A DNA stretch of 64,000 nt, taken from contig JAABRM010000016.1 in NCBI GenBank assembly GCA_011390955.1, positions 1 to 64,000 on the forward strand, in the 5' to 3' direction. Both the position numbers and the translations under genes were made by a program. The stretch comes from Oscillatoriales cyanobacterium. Lineage in GTDB: Bacteria > Cyanobacteriota > Cyanobacteriia > Cyanobacteriales > Laspinemataceae. How positions within the stretch are numbered: position 1 is the stretch's first letter; every line of letters begins with the position of its first letter. The notes under the pieces were generated by a model that saw only the letters and a program-made list of their open reading frames with translations, did not search any database and had not been told where the DNA came from. Shown in pieces: positions 29,261 through 37,140 of this stretch.

Positions 29261-30217
29261 TCAAGATGCTTGTTTTGCCAAAATCATCATTCTGACTACA
29301 TCCTGCATCTTATATTTCGCTTGCCAACCGAGCACTTCTCTGGCTTTGGCGGGATGCCCCCGACCGACGGCAATGTCCGTGGGACGATATAAGCTGCGAT
29401 CGCTGGTGACACGATCGCGCCAGTTGAGGTTGACACAGGCAAACGCTTCGGCGACAAAATCTTCTAATTTATTGCTTTCTCCGGTGGCAATTACATAATC
29501 ATCGGGTTTTTCATGTTGCAACATTAAATGCATCGCCTCGACATATTCCGGCGCCCAGCCCCAGTCCCGTCTGATGGACATATTCCCTAAAGTCAGGGTT
29601 TCTTTACTCCCTTGGGCAATGCGGCAAGCAGCGGCGATAATTTTTTGGGTGACAAATCTTTCCGGTCTTAGGGGGGATTCGTGGTTGTACAAAATGCCGG
29701 AACAGGCAAATAATCCATAAGCTTCCCGGTAGTTGGCGACTTCCCAAAAGGCGGCTGCTTTGGCGACGGCATAAGGGCTGCGGGGTCGGAAGGGGGTGCC
29801 TTCGTCGGCAGAGCGATCGCTGGTATCCCCAAAACATTCGCTAGATCCGGCGTTGTACAGTTTGATCGGTGCCCCGGTAAAGCGAATCGCTTCTAATATA
29901 TTTAAGGTGCCCGTGGTGATACTATCCAGGGTTTCTACCGGCTGGTCAAAGGATAAGCCCACGGAACTCTGACCGGCAAGATTATAAATTTCATCGGGCT
30001 GAATTTTGTTGATTACCTGCAAGACACTGCGAAAATCGGTGAGGGACATGGAGGTTAATTTCACCTGTTCCCGAATTTCCAACCGTTGAAGATTTCTAAA
30101 GGAGGACATTTGAGCATCCCGTGAAGTGCCGGTGACTTCGTAGCCTTTTTCTAGGAGCAATTTGGCTAAATAGGCGCCGTCTTGCCCGGATATCCCACAA
30201 ATCAGTGCTTTTTTCAT
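29261..30217 (-). CDS. gmd: GDP-mannose 4,6-dehydratase
   Basis: 318 residues, extended short-chain dehydrogenase. The NADP-binding motif is GISGQDGAYLA (8-18); the catalytic YxxxK is SPYAVAKAA (Y149, K153). NHESPLRPERFVT and IRRDWGWAPEYVEAM are specific to GDP-mannose dehydratases. The enzyme makes GDP-4-keto-6-deoxymannose, the precursor of GDP-fucose and GDP-rhamnose for cell-surface polysaccharides. It is shorter than the ~370-residue E. coli enzyme. No fucose synthase partner is adjacent; a repeat-filled gap follows. Confidence 0.9.
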   Translation of the reverse strand: MKKALICGISGQDGAYLAKLLLEKGYEVTGTSRDAQMSSFRNLQRLEIREQVKLTSMSLTDFRSVLQVINKIQPDEIYNLAGQSSVGLSFDQPVETLDSITTGTLNILEAIRFTGAPIKLYNAGSSECFGDTSDRSADEGTPFRPRSPYAVAKAAAFWEVANYREAYGLFACSGILYNHESPLRPERFVTQKIIAAACRIAQGSKETLTLGNMSIRRDWGWAPEYVEAMHLMLQHEKPDDYVIATGESNKLEDFVAEAFACVNLNWRDRVTSDRSLYRPTDIAVGRGHPAKAREVLGWQAKYKMQDVVRMMILAKQAS

Positions 30218-30673
30218 TTAACCTCGATTAACCTCGACTAATTTTTGCCGCAATTACGATCGTTGACCGATGACCGATGCATTCCTGGTTAGGACTGATG
30301 TTAGATAACGATCGATTGTGCCGAAATTTCCTTTTTGGGTGAAATGGCTAAAAACCTCGATCGCCTGCGTTCGCGCAGCGTCCCGGAGGGATATCCCATA
30401 GCGTCCGGGAGGGAATCGGTTGTCGGTGTGCGATCGCTGCTCCTCTAAATTAGAAGTTAGCCAACAAATATGAGCAAAAGTGGCTGACATAGCTGACATA
30501 AATGATAAACTATGTTTTGTCTCCCCAGAATCGTGAATTTTGATTTTTGATGGGGAATGTTTCAGGGCGATCGCCAATTTTAAAGTTAAACTCCATAAGT
30601 CTGCCTTGGGGCGGATGGTTATTTCTTGAATATTTCTTGAAAGTTTATCTGTGTTTATTATTTTTAACGTTCA
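30218..30673. other. Non-coding gap upstream of the ATPase island, with a GC-rich hairpin repeat
   Basis: 456 nt between divergent gmd and the first ATPase gene. It contains a palindromic repeat at ~30364-30413 (GTCCCGGAGGGATATCCC and GCGTCCGGGAGGGA arms) of the type dispersed in cyanobacterial genomes. A 107-codon minus-strand frame (30254-30577) runs through that repeat and is not credible. The island promoter is expected near 30600-30660, where the DNA is A+T-rich, but I cannot define it. Confidence 0.55.
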
Positions 30674-32803
30674 ATGACTAATATCGATCGAATTATTCAA
30701 CAAGAACCCAATCCATTTGATGCCGAAACTTTTTGGTCGGGGAATTTTTGGCAAGAAGACCAAAATCCTGAGTTTGTGGTGGAGTCAATCCATCAAGAGG
30801 CAATTAAGGCGATCGGGCAAACCCTGGATCTGATTTCCCAAGATCACCGTACTCGGACGCTAATGCTGGAAGGAGAAACTGGATCGGGGAAGACTTATTT
30901 GTTGGGACGGCTGAAAAGTTTGCTAAACCGCAAAGCCTTTTTTGTCTATATTGAACCTTTCACCGCGAGTGATTATATTTGGCGACATATTTTACGTTAT
31001 ACCGTTGATAGTTTATTAAAAGTTCCGGCAGGAGAACAAGATTCTCAGTTAATTTTATGGCTGAAAGGTTTGTGGGGTTTTAAACAGAGAGGCTTGTTAG
31101 ATTGGTTGCGCGGGGAACGGCTTATGGTGATTAAGAATCTCCGGGCAATTTACTCAGCGGGAATTTACAATGCTAATGAATTTTTTGGGGTTTTGTATGA
31201 TTTAACTAATCCCAAATTAAAGGATTTAGCTTGTGAGTGGTTGCGCGGGGATGATTTGGATGAAGATCGGTTAAAATCTTTGCACGTTCAACATTCCATT
31301 GATACGGAAGATGCTGCCCAAAAAATTCTGGCAAATTTTGGCCGCATTGCCGCTGAAAGTAAGCCGATTGTGCTCTGTTTTGACCAAATTGATAATATTG
31401 CCCGCTTGAGTGATGGCACCATTGATTTACAAAGTTTGTTTAGCGTGAATTCCGTAATTCACAATCAAAAGCTGAAAAATTTTCTGGTAATTATTAGTAT
31501 TATTACGGATACTTGGCGACAAAATGCCCACCGCATCCAACCGACGGATAAAGACCGCATTGATGCTACGATTGTGTTGAAAAAAATTAATTTATATGAA
31601 GCAGAAACTTTATGGAAAAGTCGCCTAAATCGGATCTATCGTCAGGCAAATCCTCGGCCAGTTTCTTCTATTTATCCGTTGAGTAGAGATGTCTTGGAAA
31701 TTAAATTTCCCGGTGGCAAAACTCGTCCGCGAAATACGCTGATGTTGGGTCGGAAGTTATTTCAAGATTATAAAGTCAGTTTAGTAGAAAATGGCCATGC
31801 TGTTTCCAGGCAAAACTCGGAGGCAGAGGCAGAAACTTTAGAACCTTTGGAAATTTTGCAGGCGGAGTTAATTGTTGATGACTCTCGTTCTTGGACCGAG
31901 ATAACTTTAGATTCTTTGGCAGATGAAGCGGATGCCCAAGGGGATAAAAATGGCTCAAATTTAGCGACTACGGCAGCGTTTAAGTTGGTTTGGTTGCGGA
32001 AGTTTAAGCAAACGGTCGATCGCATTTCTCGGATTCGCCAATATTCTTCCCCAGAATTAATTACTATGTTGGCTGAGGCGATCGCGGCAATTCAACCCGT
32101 AGAAATTAAACCCCGTTTTCTATCTTCAAGTCGGACTTATGCCAGTTATTCCATGAGTTATCAATTACCGGGTAAATCAACCCAGTTCGGGGTGGTTTGG
32201 TCGGAAGATTTGAATCTGGTGAAATTTTGCAATTTGATGAAGGTCTGCCAAGAGGCGATCGCGGAAAATCTCTGTCAAAAGTTCTATTTAATTCGCTCGG
32301 AAAGCGTGGGAAATCCCTCTAACCAAGGTTATCAACTGCACCAGAAACTATTTAGCCAGCCCCAGCATATCCATATTATTCCCGATCTGAATTCGGTTCA
32401 CTATTTAGTGACTTATCATGGGTTAGTTAATGATGCGATCGCTGGGGAATTAGTCATCGGAGATACCACCCCAAATCTGGCTGAGTTAGAATCCTTAATC
32501 CGCGAGTCAAATATTTTAGCTGATTGCCAATTATTACAAGACTTAGGCATGATTTCTGTCATTCCTGTGGCTGCGGATCCTGATAATTTGCTCAATGTCC
32601 AAGAATTTATTCTGAATCGATTAATGACTCAGCAGTGTATTGCCCGTCAGCGGTTAATCGAAGAATCCCGCAGTCAATTTAGCCCCGCGAGTGAGTCCCA
32701 AGTCCAATCAATTATCGACCGTTTATGCCAAGAAAACGAAAAAATTAGCATTTTAGACCCTAATGCCAAAATTGAAGAGCAATTAATTTATTTTGCAAAA
32801 TAA
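30674..32803 (+). CDS. Large P-loop ATPase, paralogue 1 of 3
   Basis: 709 residues. A short N-terminal lead (IDRIIQQEPNPFDAETFWSG) precedes an AAA-like domain: Walker A GETGSGKT (67-74), then FVYIEPFTASDYIWRHILR, and Walker B IVLCFDQID (232-240) with Gln where Glu is usual. A long alpha/beta C-terminal region includes FKLVWLRKFKQTVDRISRIR and SVHYLVTYHGLVNDAIAGEL. The overall shape recalls ORC/STAND-like ATPases that use a fused partner domain. Two full-length paralogues follow (32971-35034, 37141-39174). I do not recognise a named family. It probably works as an oligomeric ATPase on nucleic acid or protein; this is inference. Confidence 0.88.
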   Translation: MTNIDRIIQQEPNPFDAETFWSGNFWQEDQNPEFVVESIHQEAIKAIGQTLDLISQDHRTRTLMLEGETGSGKTYLLGRLKSLLNRKAFFVYIEPFTASDYIWRHILRYTVDSLLKVPAGEQDSQLILWLKGLWGFKQRGLLDWLRGERLMVIKNLRAIYSAGIYNANEFFGVLYDLTNPKLKDLACEWLRGDDLDEDRLKSLHVQHSIDTEDAAQKILANFGRIAAESKPIVLCFDQIDNIARLSDGTIDLQSLFSVNSVIHNQKLKNFLVIISIITDTWRQNAHRIQPTDKDRIDATIVLKKINLYEAETLWKSRLNRIYRQANPRPVSSIYPLSRDVLEIKFPGGKTRPRNTLMLGRKLFQDYKVSLVENGHAVSRQNSEAEAETLEPLEILQAELIVDDSRSWTEITLDSLADEADAQGDKNGSNLATTAAFKLVWLRKFKQTVDRISRIRQYSSPELITMLAEAIAAIQPVEIKPRFLSSSRTYASYSMSYQLPGKSTQFGVVWSEDLNLVKFCNLMKVCQEAIAENLCQKFYLIRSESVGNPSNQGYQLHQKLFSQPQHIHIIPDLNSVHYLVTYHGLVNDAIAGELVIGDTTPNLAELESLIRESNILADCQLLQDLGMISVIPVAADPDNLLNVQEFILNRLMTQQCIARQRLIEESRSQFSPASESQVQSIIDRLCQENEKISILDPNAKIEEQLIYFAK

Positions 32804-32809
32804 ATTAAT

Positions 32810-32940
32810 TTGTTGGTTGTTGGTTGTTGGTTGTTGGTTGTTGGTTGTTGGTTGTTGTTTGTTGTTTGTTGTTTGTTGTTTGTTGTTTGTTTTGGCCTAG
32901 GTCGCCAGAACAACAAATAACTAATAACCAATAACCAAGA
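32810..32940. repeat. Heptanucleotide repeat array between ATPase genes 1 and 2
   Basis: Six TTGGTTG units and four TTGTTTG units on the left, a GGCCTAGG palindrome around 32894, then A/C-rich ACAACAAATAACTAATAACC units to 32940. It has the same T/G-to-A/C polarity flip as the other arrays. It interrupts an otherwise tight gene series. Confidence 0.85.
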
Positions 32941-32970
32941 ACAAAATATAATCAAATGAGGTAATATTCT

Positions 32971-35034
32971 GTGACATCTATGGCATCTATCCAGCAAATT
33001 ATTCAGCAAACGTTAAACCCGTTTGACTCGACAACTTTTCGCCCTGGAAATTTCTGGCAAGAACAGCAAGAAACGGATTTAACTGTAGATTCTATTCATC
33101 AAGATGTGGTGCAGGAAATTGAAGATTTATTGCAACAAGTTAATCAGGATCGTCGTACCCGAACTTTGTTATTAGCCGGTGATTCTGGGGCTGGCAAAAG
33201 TTATTTGTTAGGGCGAATTAAAGAACGGTTAAATTCTCAGGCGTTTTTTGCTTATATTGGCCCGTGGCCCGAAAGTGATTTTATTTGGCGGCATATTTTA
33301 CGCAATACGGTAGATAGTTTGATGTATGTGCCAACCGGAGAAAAATCATCTCAATTACTGCTTTGGATTAAGAGTTTATCGGCTTTTCACTCGGAAGGGT
33401 TTATGAAACGCTTTTTGGGTGAAAGGCAGTTGTTTATCCATAATCTAAAAGGTCAGTTTCCTTCGGGAATTTATAATCCTAACGAGTTTTTTGGGGTTCT
33501 CTATGATTTGCATAATCCAGATTTGTATCCGATCGCCTGTGAATGGTTGAAGGGCGATCGCTTAGATGAAGAAAGTCTCAAACTGTTGCGGGTAAAAAAT
33601 GCTATTGATACGGAAAACGCTGCCCGGAATATTTTAGGTAATTTGGGCAAAATTGCGGCGGTGACTCAGCCGATTGTTTTATGTTTTGATAATTTAGATA
33701 ATATTGACCGGGCTTTAGATGGATTTATTAATTTACAGGCTTTGTTTAGCGTTAATTCTATCCTGCATAATGAAAAGCTGAAAAACTTTTTCGTGATTAT
33801 CAGTGTGGTTACGAATACTTGGAAGCAGCATCAAAAGCGGGTACAAGGGGCGGATATTGCCCGAATCGATCGAGAAATTCGCCTGCAACCGATTAGTTTA
33901 GATCAAGCAGAAGCATTATGGGCAACCCGACTTTACCCCCTACATCAACAAGCAGAAATTCAGCCGCGATCGCGCATTTATCCCCTGTCTCGCGATGCCC
34001 TAAATTTTAAGTTTCCTGGGGGCAAAACCAAGCCCCGTTATGTGTTGATGTTGGGACGACAGCTTTTTCAAGAAGCCAAACAAGTGGGACTCGATGACTT
34101 TCATCAATCCCAACAAGAAAAGTACCAAAAATATGCGGTTCATATTAGCAGACCCGATCCTTTAGCGGCGTTTAAATTACTCTGGCTGAAAGAATTTAAG
34201 CAAACCGAGCACAAAATTAGCCGAATTCGTCAGTTTTCCGCCCCGGAATTGATCAAAATGCTGCGAGAAGCTTTGGCAGCTTTGCAGGTAATTGGCATTG
34301 AAGCGAAACTATTGCCTAGTCCCAAGTATGCTAGTTATTCTTTAAGCTACCATTTGCCGGTACAAATTGGCCGAATTGGGTTAGTTTGGACAGAAGATCC
34401 GAATTTAGTGGGGTTTTTTCATTTGATGAAAGCTTGTGAAAAAGCTTTGCTGATGGAACGGTGTAAAACTCTATTTTTGGTTCGGGCTGAAAATTTGGGG
34501 ACGCGGAAAAATCAAGGCAATCAATTATATAGTAAAATTTTTACCGGATATCCCCATCGTCATTTATTACCGGATATGCTTTCGGTGCATTATTTAGCGA
34601 CTTATCATAATTTGGTGAATGCCGCTTGTGCTGGTGAGTTGGTGTTAGGCGATCGCACTCCTAATTTAAAAGAGTTACAAGAGGTAATCCGCGAGTCCAA
34701 TATTTTACAAGATTGTCCTTTGTTGGATGCTTTGGGGATTTTTGCCGGTTATACTCGGATTATTGGGGTGACTGGAACTCCCCAGAAAAAGCTGTCTGCC
34801 GGTCAGGATATGACCCAAGAGTTGCCAAAGGTAAAAGGTTATTTGTTGGCTTTAATGCAAACTCAGCAAATGATGGGGCGTTATGTTTTGATGCAAAATA
34901 CTTTGGATCAGTTTACTGATGTTGATGATGTGGTGGTTAATCAGTTAATTACTGAACTTTGTCAGGAGGAAAAAATTATGATTCTGGATGAAACGGCGCC
35001 GGTACATTCTCAGTTATTATGTTTGTTGAATTAA
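32971..35034 (+). CDS. Large P-loop ATPase, paralogue 2 of 3
   Basis: 687 residues, aligning end to end with the gene before it. N-terminal IQQIIQQTLNPFDSTTFRPG, Walker A GDSGAGKS (70-77), FAYIGPWPESDFIWRHILRN, Walker B IVLCFDNLDN with Asn after the Asp. C-terminal SVHYLATYHNLVNAACAGEL is shared by all three paralogues. I keep the GTG start at 32971 because GAGGT lies eight nt upstream; an ATG three codons later (32980) is possible. It is followed after 64 nt by a small gene of the same island. Function unknown. Confidence 0.87.
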   Translation: MTSMASIQQIIQQTLNPFDSTTFRPGNFWQEQQETDLTVDSIHQDVVQEIEDLLQQVNQDRRTRTLLLAGDSGAGKSYLLGRIKERLNSQAFFAYIGPWPESDFIWRHILRNTVDSLMYVPTGEKSSQLLLWIKSLSAFHSEGFMKRFLGERQLFIHNLKGQFPSGIYNPNEFFGVLYDLHNPDLYPIACEWLKGDRLDEESLKLLRVKNAIDTENAARNILGNLGKIAAVTQPIVLCFDNLDNIDRALDGFINLQALFSVNSILHNEKLKNFFVIISVVTNTWKQHQKRVQGADIARIDREIRLQPISLDQAEALWATRLYPLHQQAEIQPRSRIYPLSRDALNFKFPGGKTKPRYVLMLGRQLFQEAKQVGLDDFHQSQQEKYQKYAVHISRPDPLAAFKLLWLKEFKQTEHKISRIRQFSAPELIKMLREALAALQVIGIEAKLLPSPKYASYSLSYHLPVQIGRIGLVWTEDPNLVGFFHLMKACEKALLMERCKTLFLVRAENLGTRKNQGNQLYSKIFTGYPHRHLLPDMLSVHYLATYHNLVNAACAGELVLGDRTPNLKELQEVIRESNILQDCPLLDALGIFAGYTRIIGVTGTPQKKLSAGQDMTQELPKVKGYLLALMQTQQMMGRYVLMQNTLDQFTDVDDVVVNQLITELCQEEKIMILDETAPVHSQLLCLLN

Positions 35035-35098
35035 GCTGGATAACCGATTGGCAATGGATATGTTGGACATTTGATTTGATGAGTTTTAAATAAAAGCA

Positions 35099-36103
35099 AT
35101 GGATTCTAAAGCCTTGAAATTTATGTTAAGTTTATTGAGTTTTCCCAATTATCGGGCGCCGATTAGTCATGTGAAACCGACCCCGAAAATTAAGGCAGCG
35201 GAAAGAAATCATCTTTGCCAAGAACTGCGCGATCGCGAGTGGGTAGCTTGTTCGGAAAAAATTAAAACTTTGAAAATTTCAGCCCAAGGGAAAGCTTTGC
35301 TAAAACTGGGTGAAGTTGAGGGTGGTTTGACTCCAGAAGAATTCCAGGTATTACAAGGAATTTCTGCGGGTAAAAGTTCTCCTAATAAAATAGATTTGCC
35401 TGAAAGCGATCTCCTGAATATAACTGAGATAATTGAACATTTAGCCCGTCGTGAATTATTAGTTCTGGAAAAAGAAATAGATGAAGTTTGGTTAACGGAA
35501 AAAGGTCAAAAGTTTTTAATCGAAGATTACGATCCAACTGACCAGTCGGGGACTATTACTTTTAGTCTGTTAGCCGATTATTTGCGTCTAGTTCGGCAAT
35601 TTTCTCCACCAACTGCCCCTGGGGTCATAAATACCCCAAGGGATGTCAGTGAAAATCATTTACCGCCATCAAAGCTAATCAATCAATCAGCCACTTTTTC
35701 AATTAATGAACTGGATATTTTACAAACCATTCGCCAATTAGATATTCACTTAGGGGCGTTAAAAAATATGCCCACAGATATGCCCACAGATATCTCACCG
35801 AGGCTACCCAGTGATGAGGATATTTTACAACTGATTTTACAGTTAGATCGAGAGTTGGGTACAGAAAATTATTTGCCAATTTTTCATGTTCGGGAACAGT
35901 TAAAAGATTTATTCATCCGGGAAGAATTAGACCAAGTTTTATATCGCCTGCAAGCCAATCAGCAAATTCAACTAAAATCCTTAGAGGAGGTGATCCATTA
36001 CAGTCCAGAATATTTTGAAGCGGCAATTCCTCAAGAAAAAGCATGGTCATTATTTTTTATTGTCAGAAATTATCCCGAAATCTCTGGAGAAAATCAGGGT
36101 TGA
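35099..36103 (+). CDS. Island protein with winged-helix-like segments, paralogue 1 of 2
   Basis: 334 residues. N-terminal block MDSKALKFMLSLLSFPNYRA, then ERNHLCQELRDREWVACSEK with a beta-hairpin-like tail; a second similar unit ends KEIDEVWLTEKGQKFLIED; a third at the C-terminus is LGTENYLPIFHVREQL, DQVLYRLQANQQIQLKSL. The pattern (helices, then a short basic or hydrophobic hairpin) suggests three winged-helix modules, so nucleic-acid binding is plausible. The middle (residues ~175-240) is a variable linker containing a duplicated MPTD. It has a clear paralogue 133 nt downstream. Not assignable to a named family. Confidence 0.8.
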   Translation: MDSKALKFMLSLLSFPNYRAPISHVKPTPKIKAAERNHLCQELRDREWVACSEKIKTLKISAQGKALLKLGEVEGGLTPEEFQVLQGISAGKSSPNKIDLPESDLLNITEIIEHLARRELLVLEKEIDEVWLTEKGQKFLIEDYDPTDQSGTITFSLLADYLRLVRQFSPPTAPGVINTPRDVSENHLPPSKLINQSATFSINELDILQTIRQLDIHLGALKNMPTDMPTDISPRLPSDEDILQLILQLDRELGTENYLPIFHVREQLKDLFIREELDQVLYRLQANQQIQLKSLEEVIHYSPEYFEAAIPQEKAWSLFFIVRNYPEISGENQG

Positions 36104-36236
36104 ACATGAGGATGACAGCAAGGGTTTGATTAATTTTGATTAAAAAATGTTTAATTTTGAAAAAAAATGTGGCAATTGCCCCAATTTGAGCGATCGTATT
36201 ATAAAATACTAATAAATAAAGATGAGGTAAGAGACA

Positions 36237-37091
36237 ATGGATGCTAAAGAACTGAAGTTTCTGTTAAAGCTATTGAGTTTTGCTAATTACCGTGCTCCGC
36301 TGAGTCAAATTCAACCAACCCCGAAAATGCGATCGCCTGAACGAAATAGCATTTGTCGAGAACTACGCGATCGCGATTTAGTAGCTTGTCGGGAACAAAT
36401 TAAAAATTTGACTATTGCCCCTCCAGGCAAATCTTTGCTCAAAATTGACCCCACCAATTTGCCGGTGACTCCCGAAGAAATTAAAGTGCTGCAAGCAAGT
36501 AGTAAAGGCACTATTTCTCCGGGAAAAGTTGGCCTTCCTGCGGCTAATCGCGAAACCGTAATTGAGGGTTTAGCTAATCGCGGGTTTATTGCAGTCGAAA
36601 AAGAAATTAAAGAAGTTTGGTTAACCCCCAGAGGTGAGCAATTTTTAGTTGAAGAGTATCAGTCTAATAGCAGTTCGGCGAATATTACTTTAAAAATGCT
36701 GACGGATTATTTGCGTTTGATGCGAAAATTCCCGGTAAATTCTGCATATATTGCCACACCGAACCAGGCAATTTCATCGACAGTCGCAGCGGCAGATATT
36801 ACAGCAGAAAAATCTCTAGGTAAACCAAGCGATACACAGATTTTGCAAATGATCGGCGATTTAGATCGGAAACTGGGAACAGAGAATTATTTGCCAATTT
36901 TTCACTTGTGGGAAAAATTAAAAGCTTCTATGTCTAAGGATGAGTTCGATCGCGCCCTTTATCGCTTGCAACGGGAAGATAAAATAGAACTAAGTTCTTT
37001 ACAAGAAGGTATGAATTATACATCAGAGCAAATTGCCGCTGGAATTCATTTGGAATTGGGGGGCTATTTATTTTTTATCATCCTCAATTAA
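36237..37091 (+). CDS. Island protein with winged-helix-like segments, paralogue 2 of 2
   Basis: 284 residues, colinear with the preceding gene but with a shorter linker: MDAKELKFLLKLLSFANYRA, ERNSICRELRDRDLVACREQ, KEIKEVWLTPRGEQFLVEEY, and C-terminal LGTENYLPIFHLWEKLKASM with LYRLQREDKIELSSLQEGM ending LFFIILN. A GATGAGGT ribosome-binding site precedes the ATG. The third ATPase gene starts 49 nt downstream. The duplication mirrors the triplication of the ATPases, suggesting that the two components co-evolved. Function unknown. Confidence 0.8.
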   Translation: MDAKELKFLLKLLSFANYRAPLSQIQPTPKMRSPERNSICRELRDRDLVACREQIKNLTIAPPGKSLLKIDPTNLPVTPEEIKVLQASSKGTISPGKVGLPAANRETVIEGLANRGFIAVEKEIKEVWLTPRGEQFLVEEYQSNSSSANITLKMLTDYLRLMRKFPVNSAYIATPNQAISSTVAAADITAEKSLGKPSDTQILQMIGDLDRKLGTENYLPIFHLWEKLKASMSKDEFDRALYRLQREDKIELSSLQEGMNYTSEQIAAGIHLELGGYLFFIILN

Positions 37092-37140
37092 CGATGCGTA
37101 TTTGAACAAATTTTATCAATTTTTTAGGTGGAGTTAAGTT

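Noticed and set aside
30254-30577. 107-codon minus-strand ORF
   Set aside because: It runs through a palindromic GC-rich repeat and has no plausible ribosome-binding site or homology.
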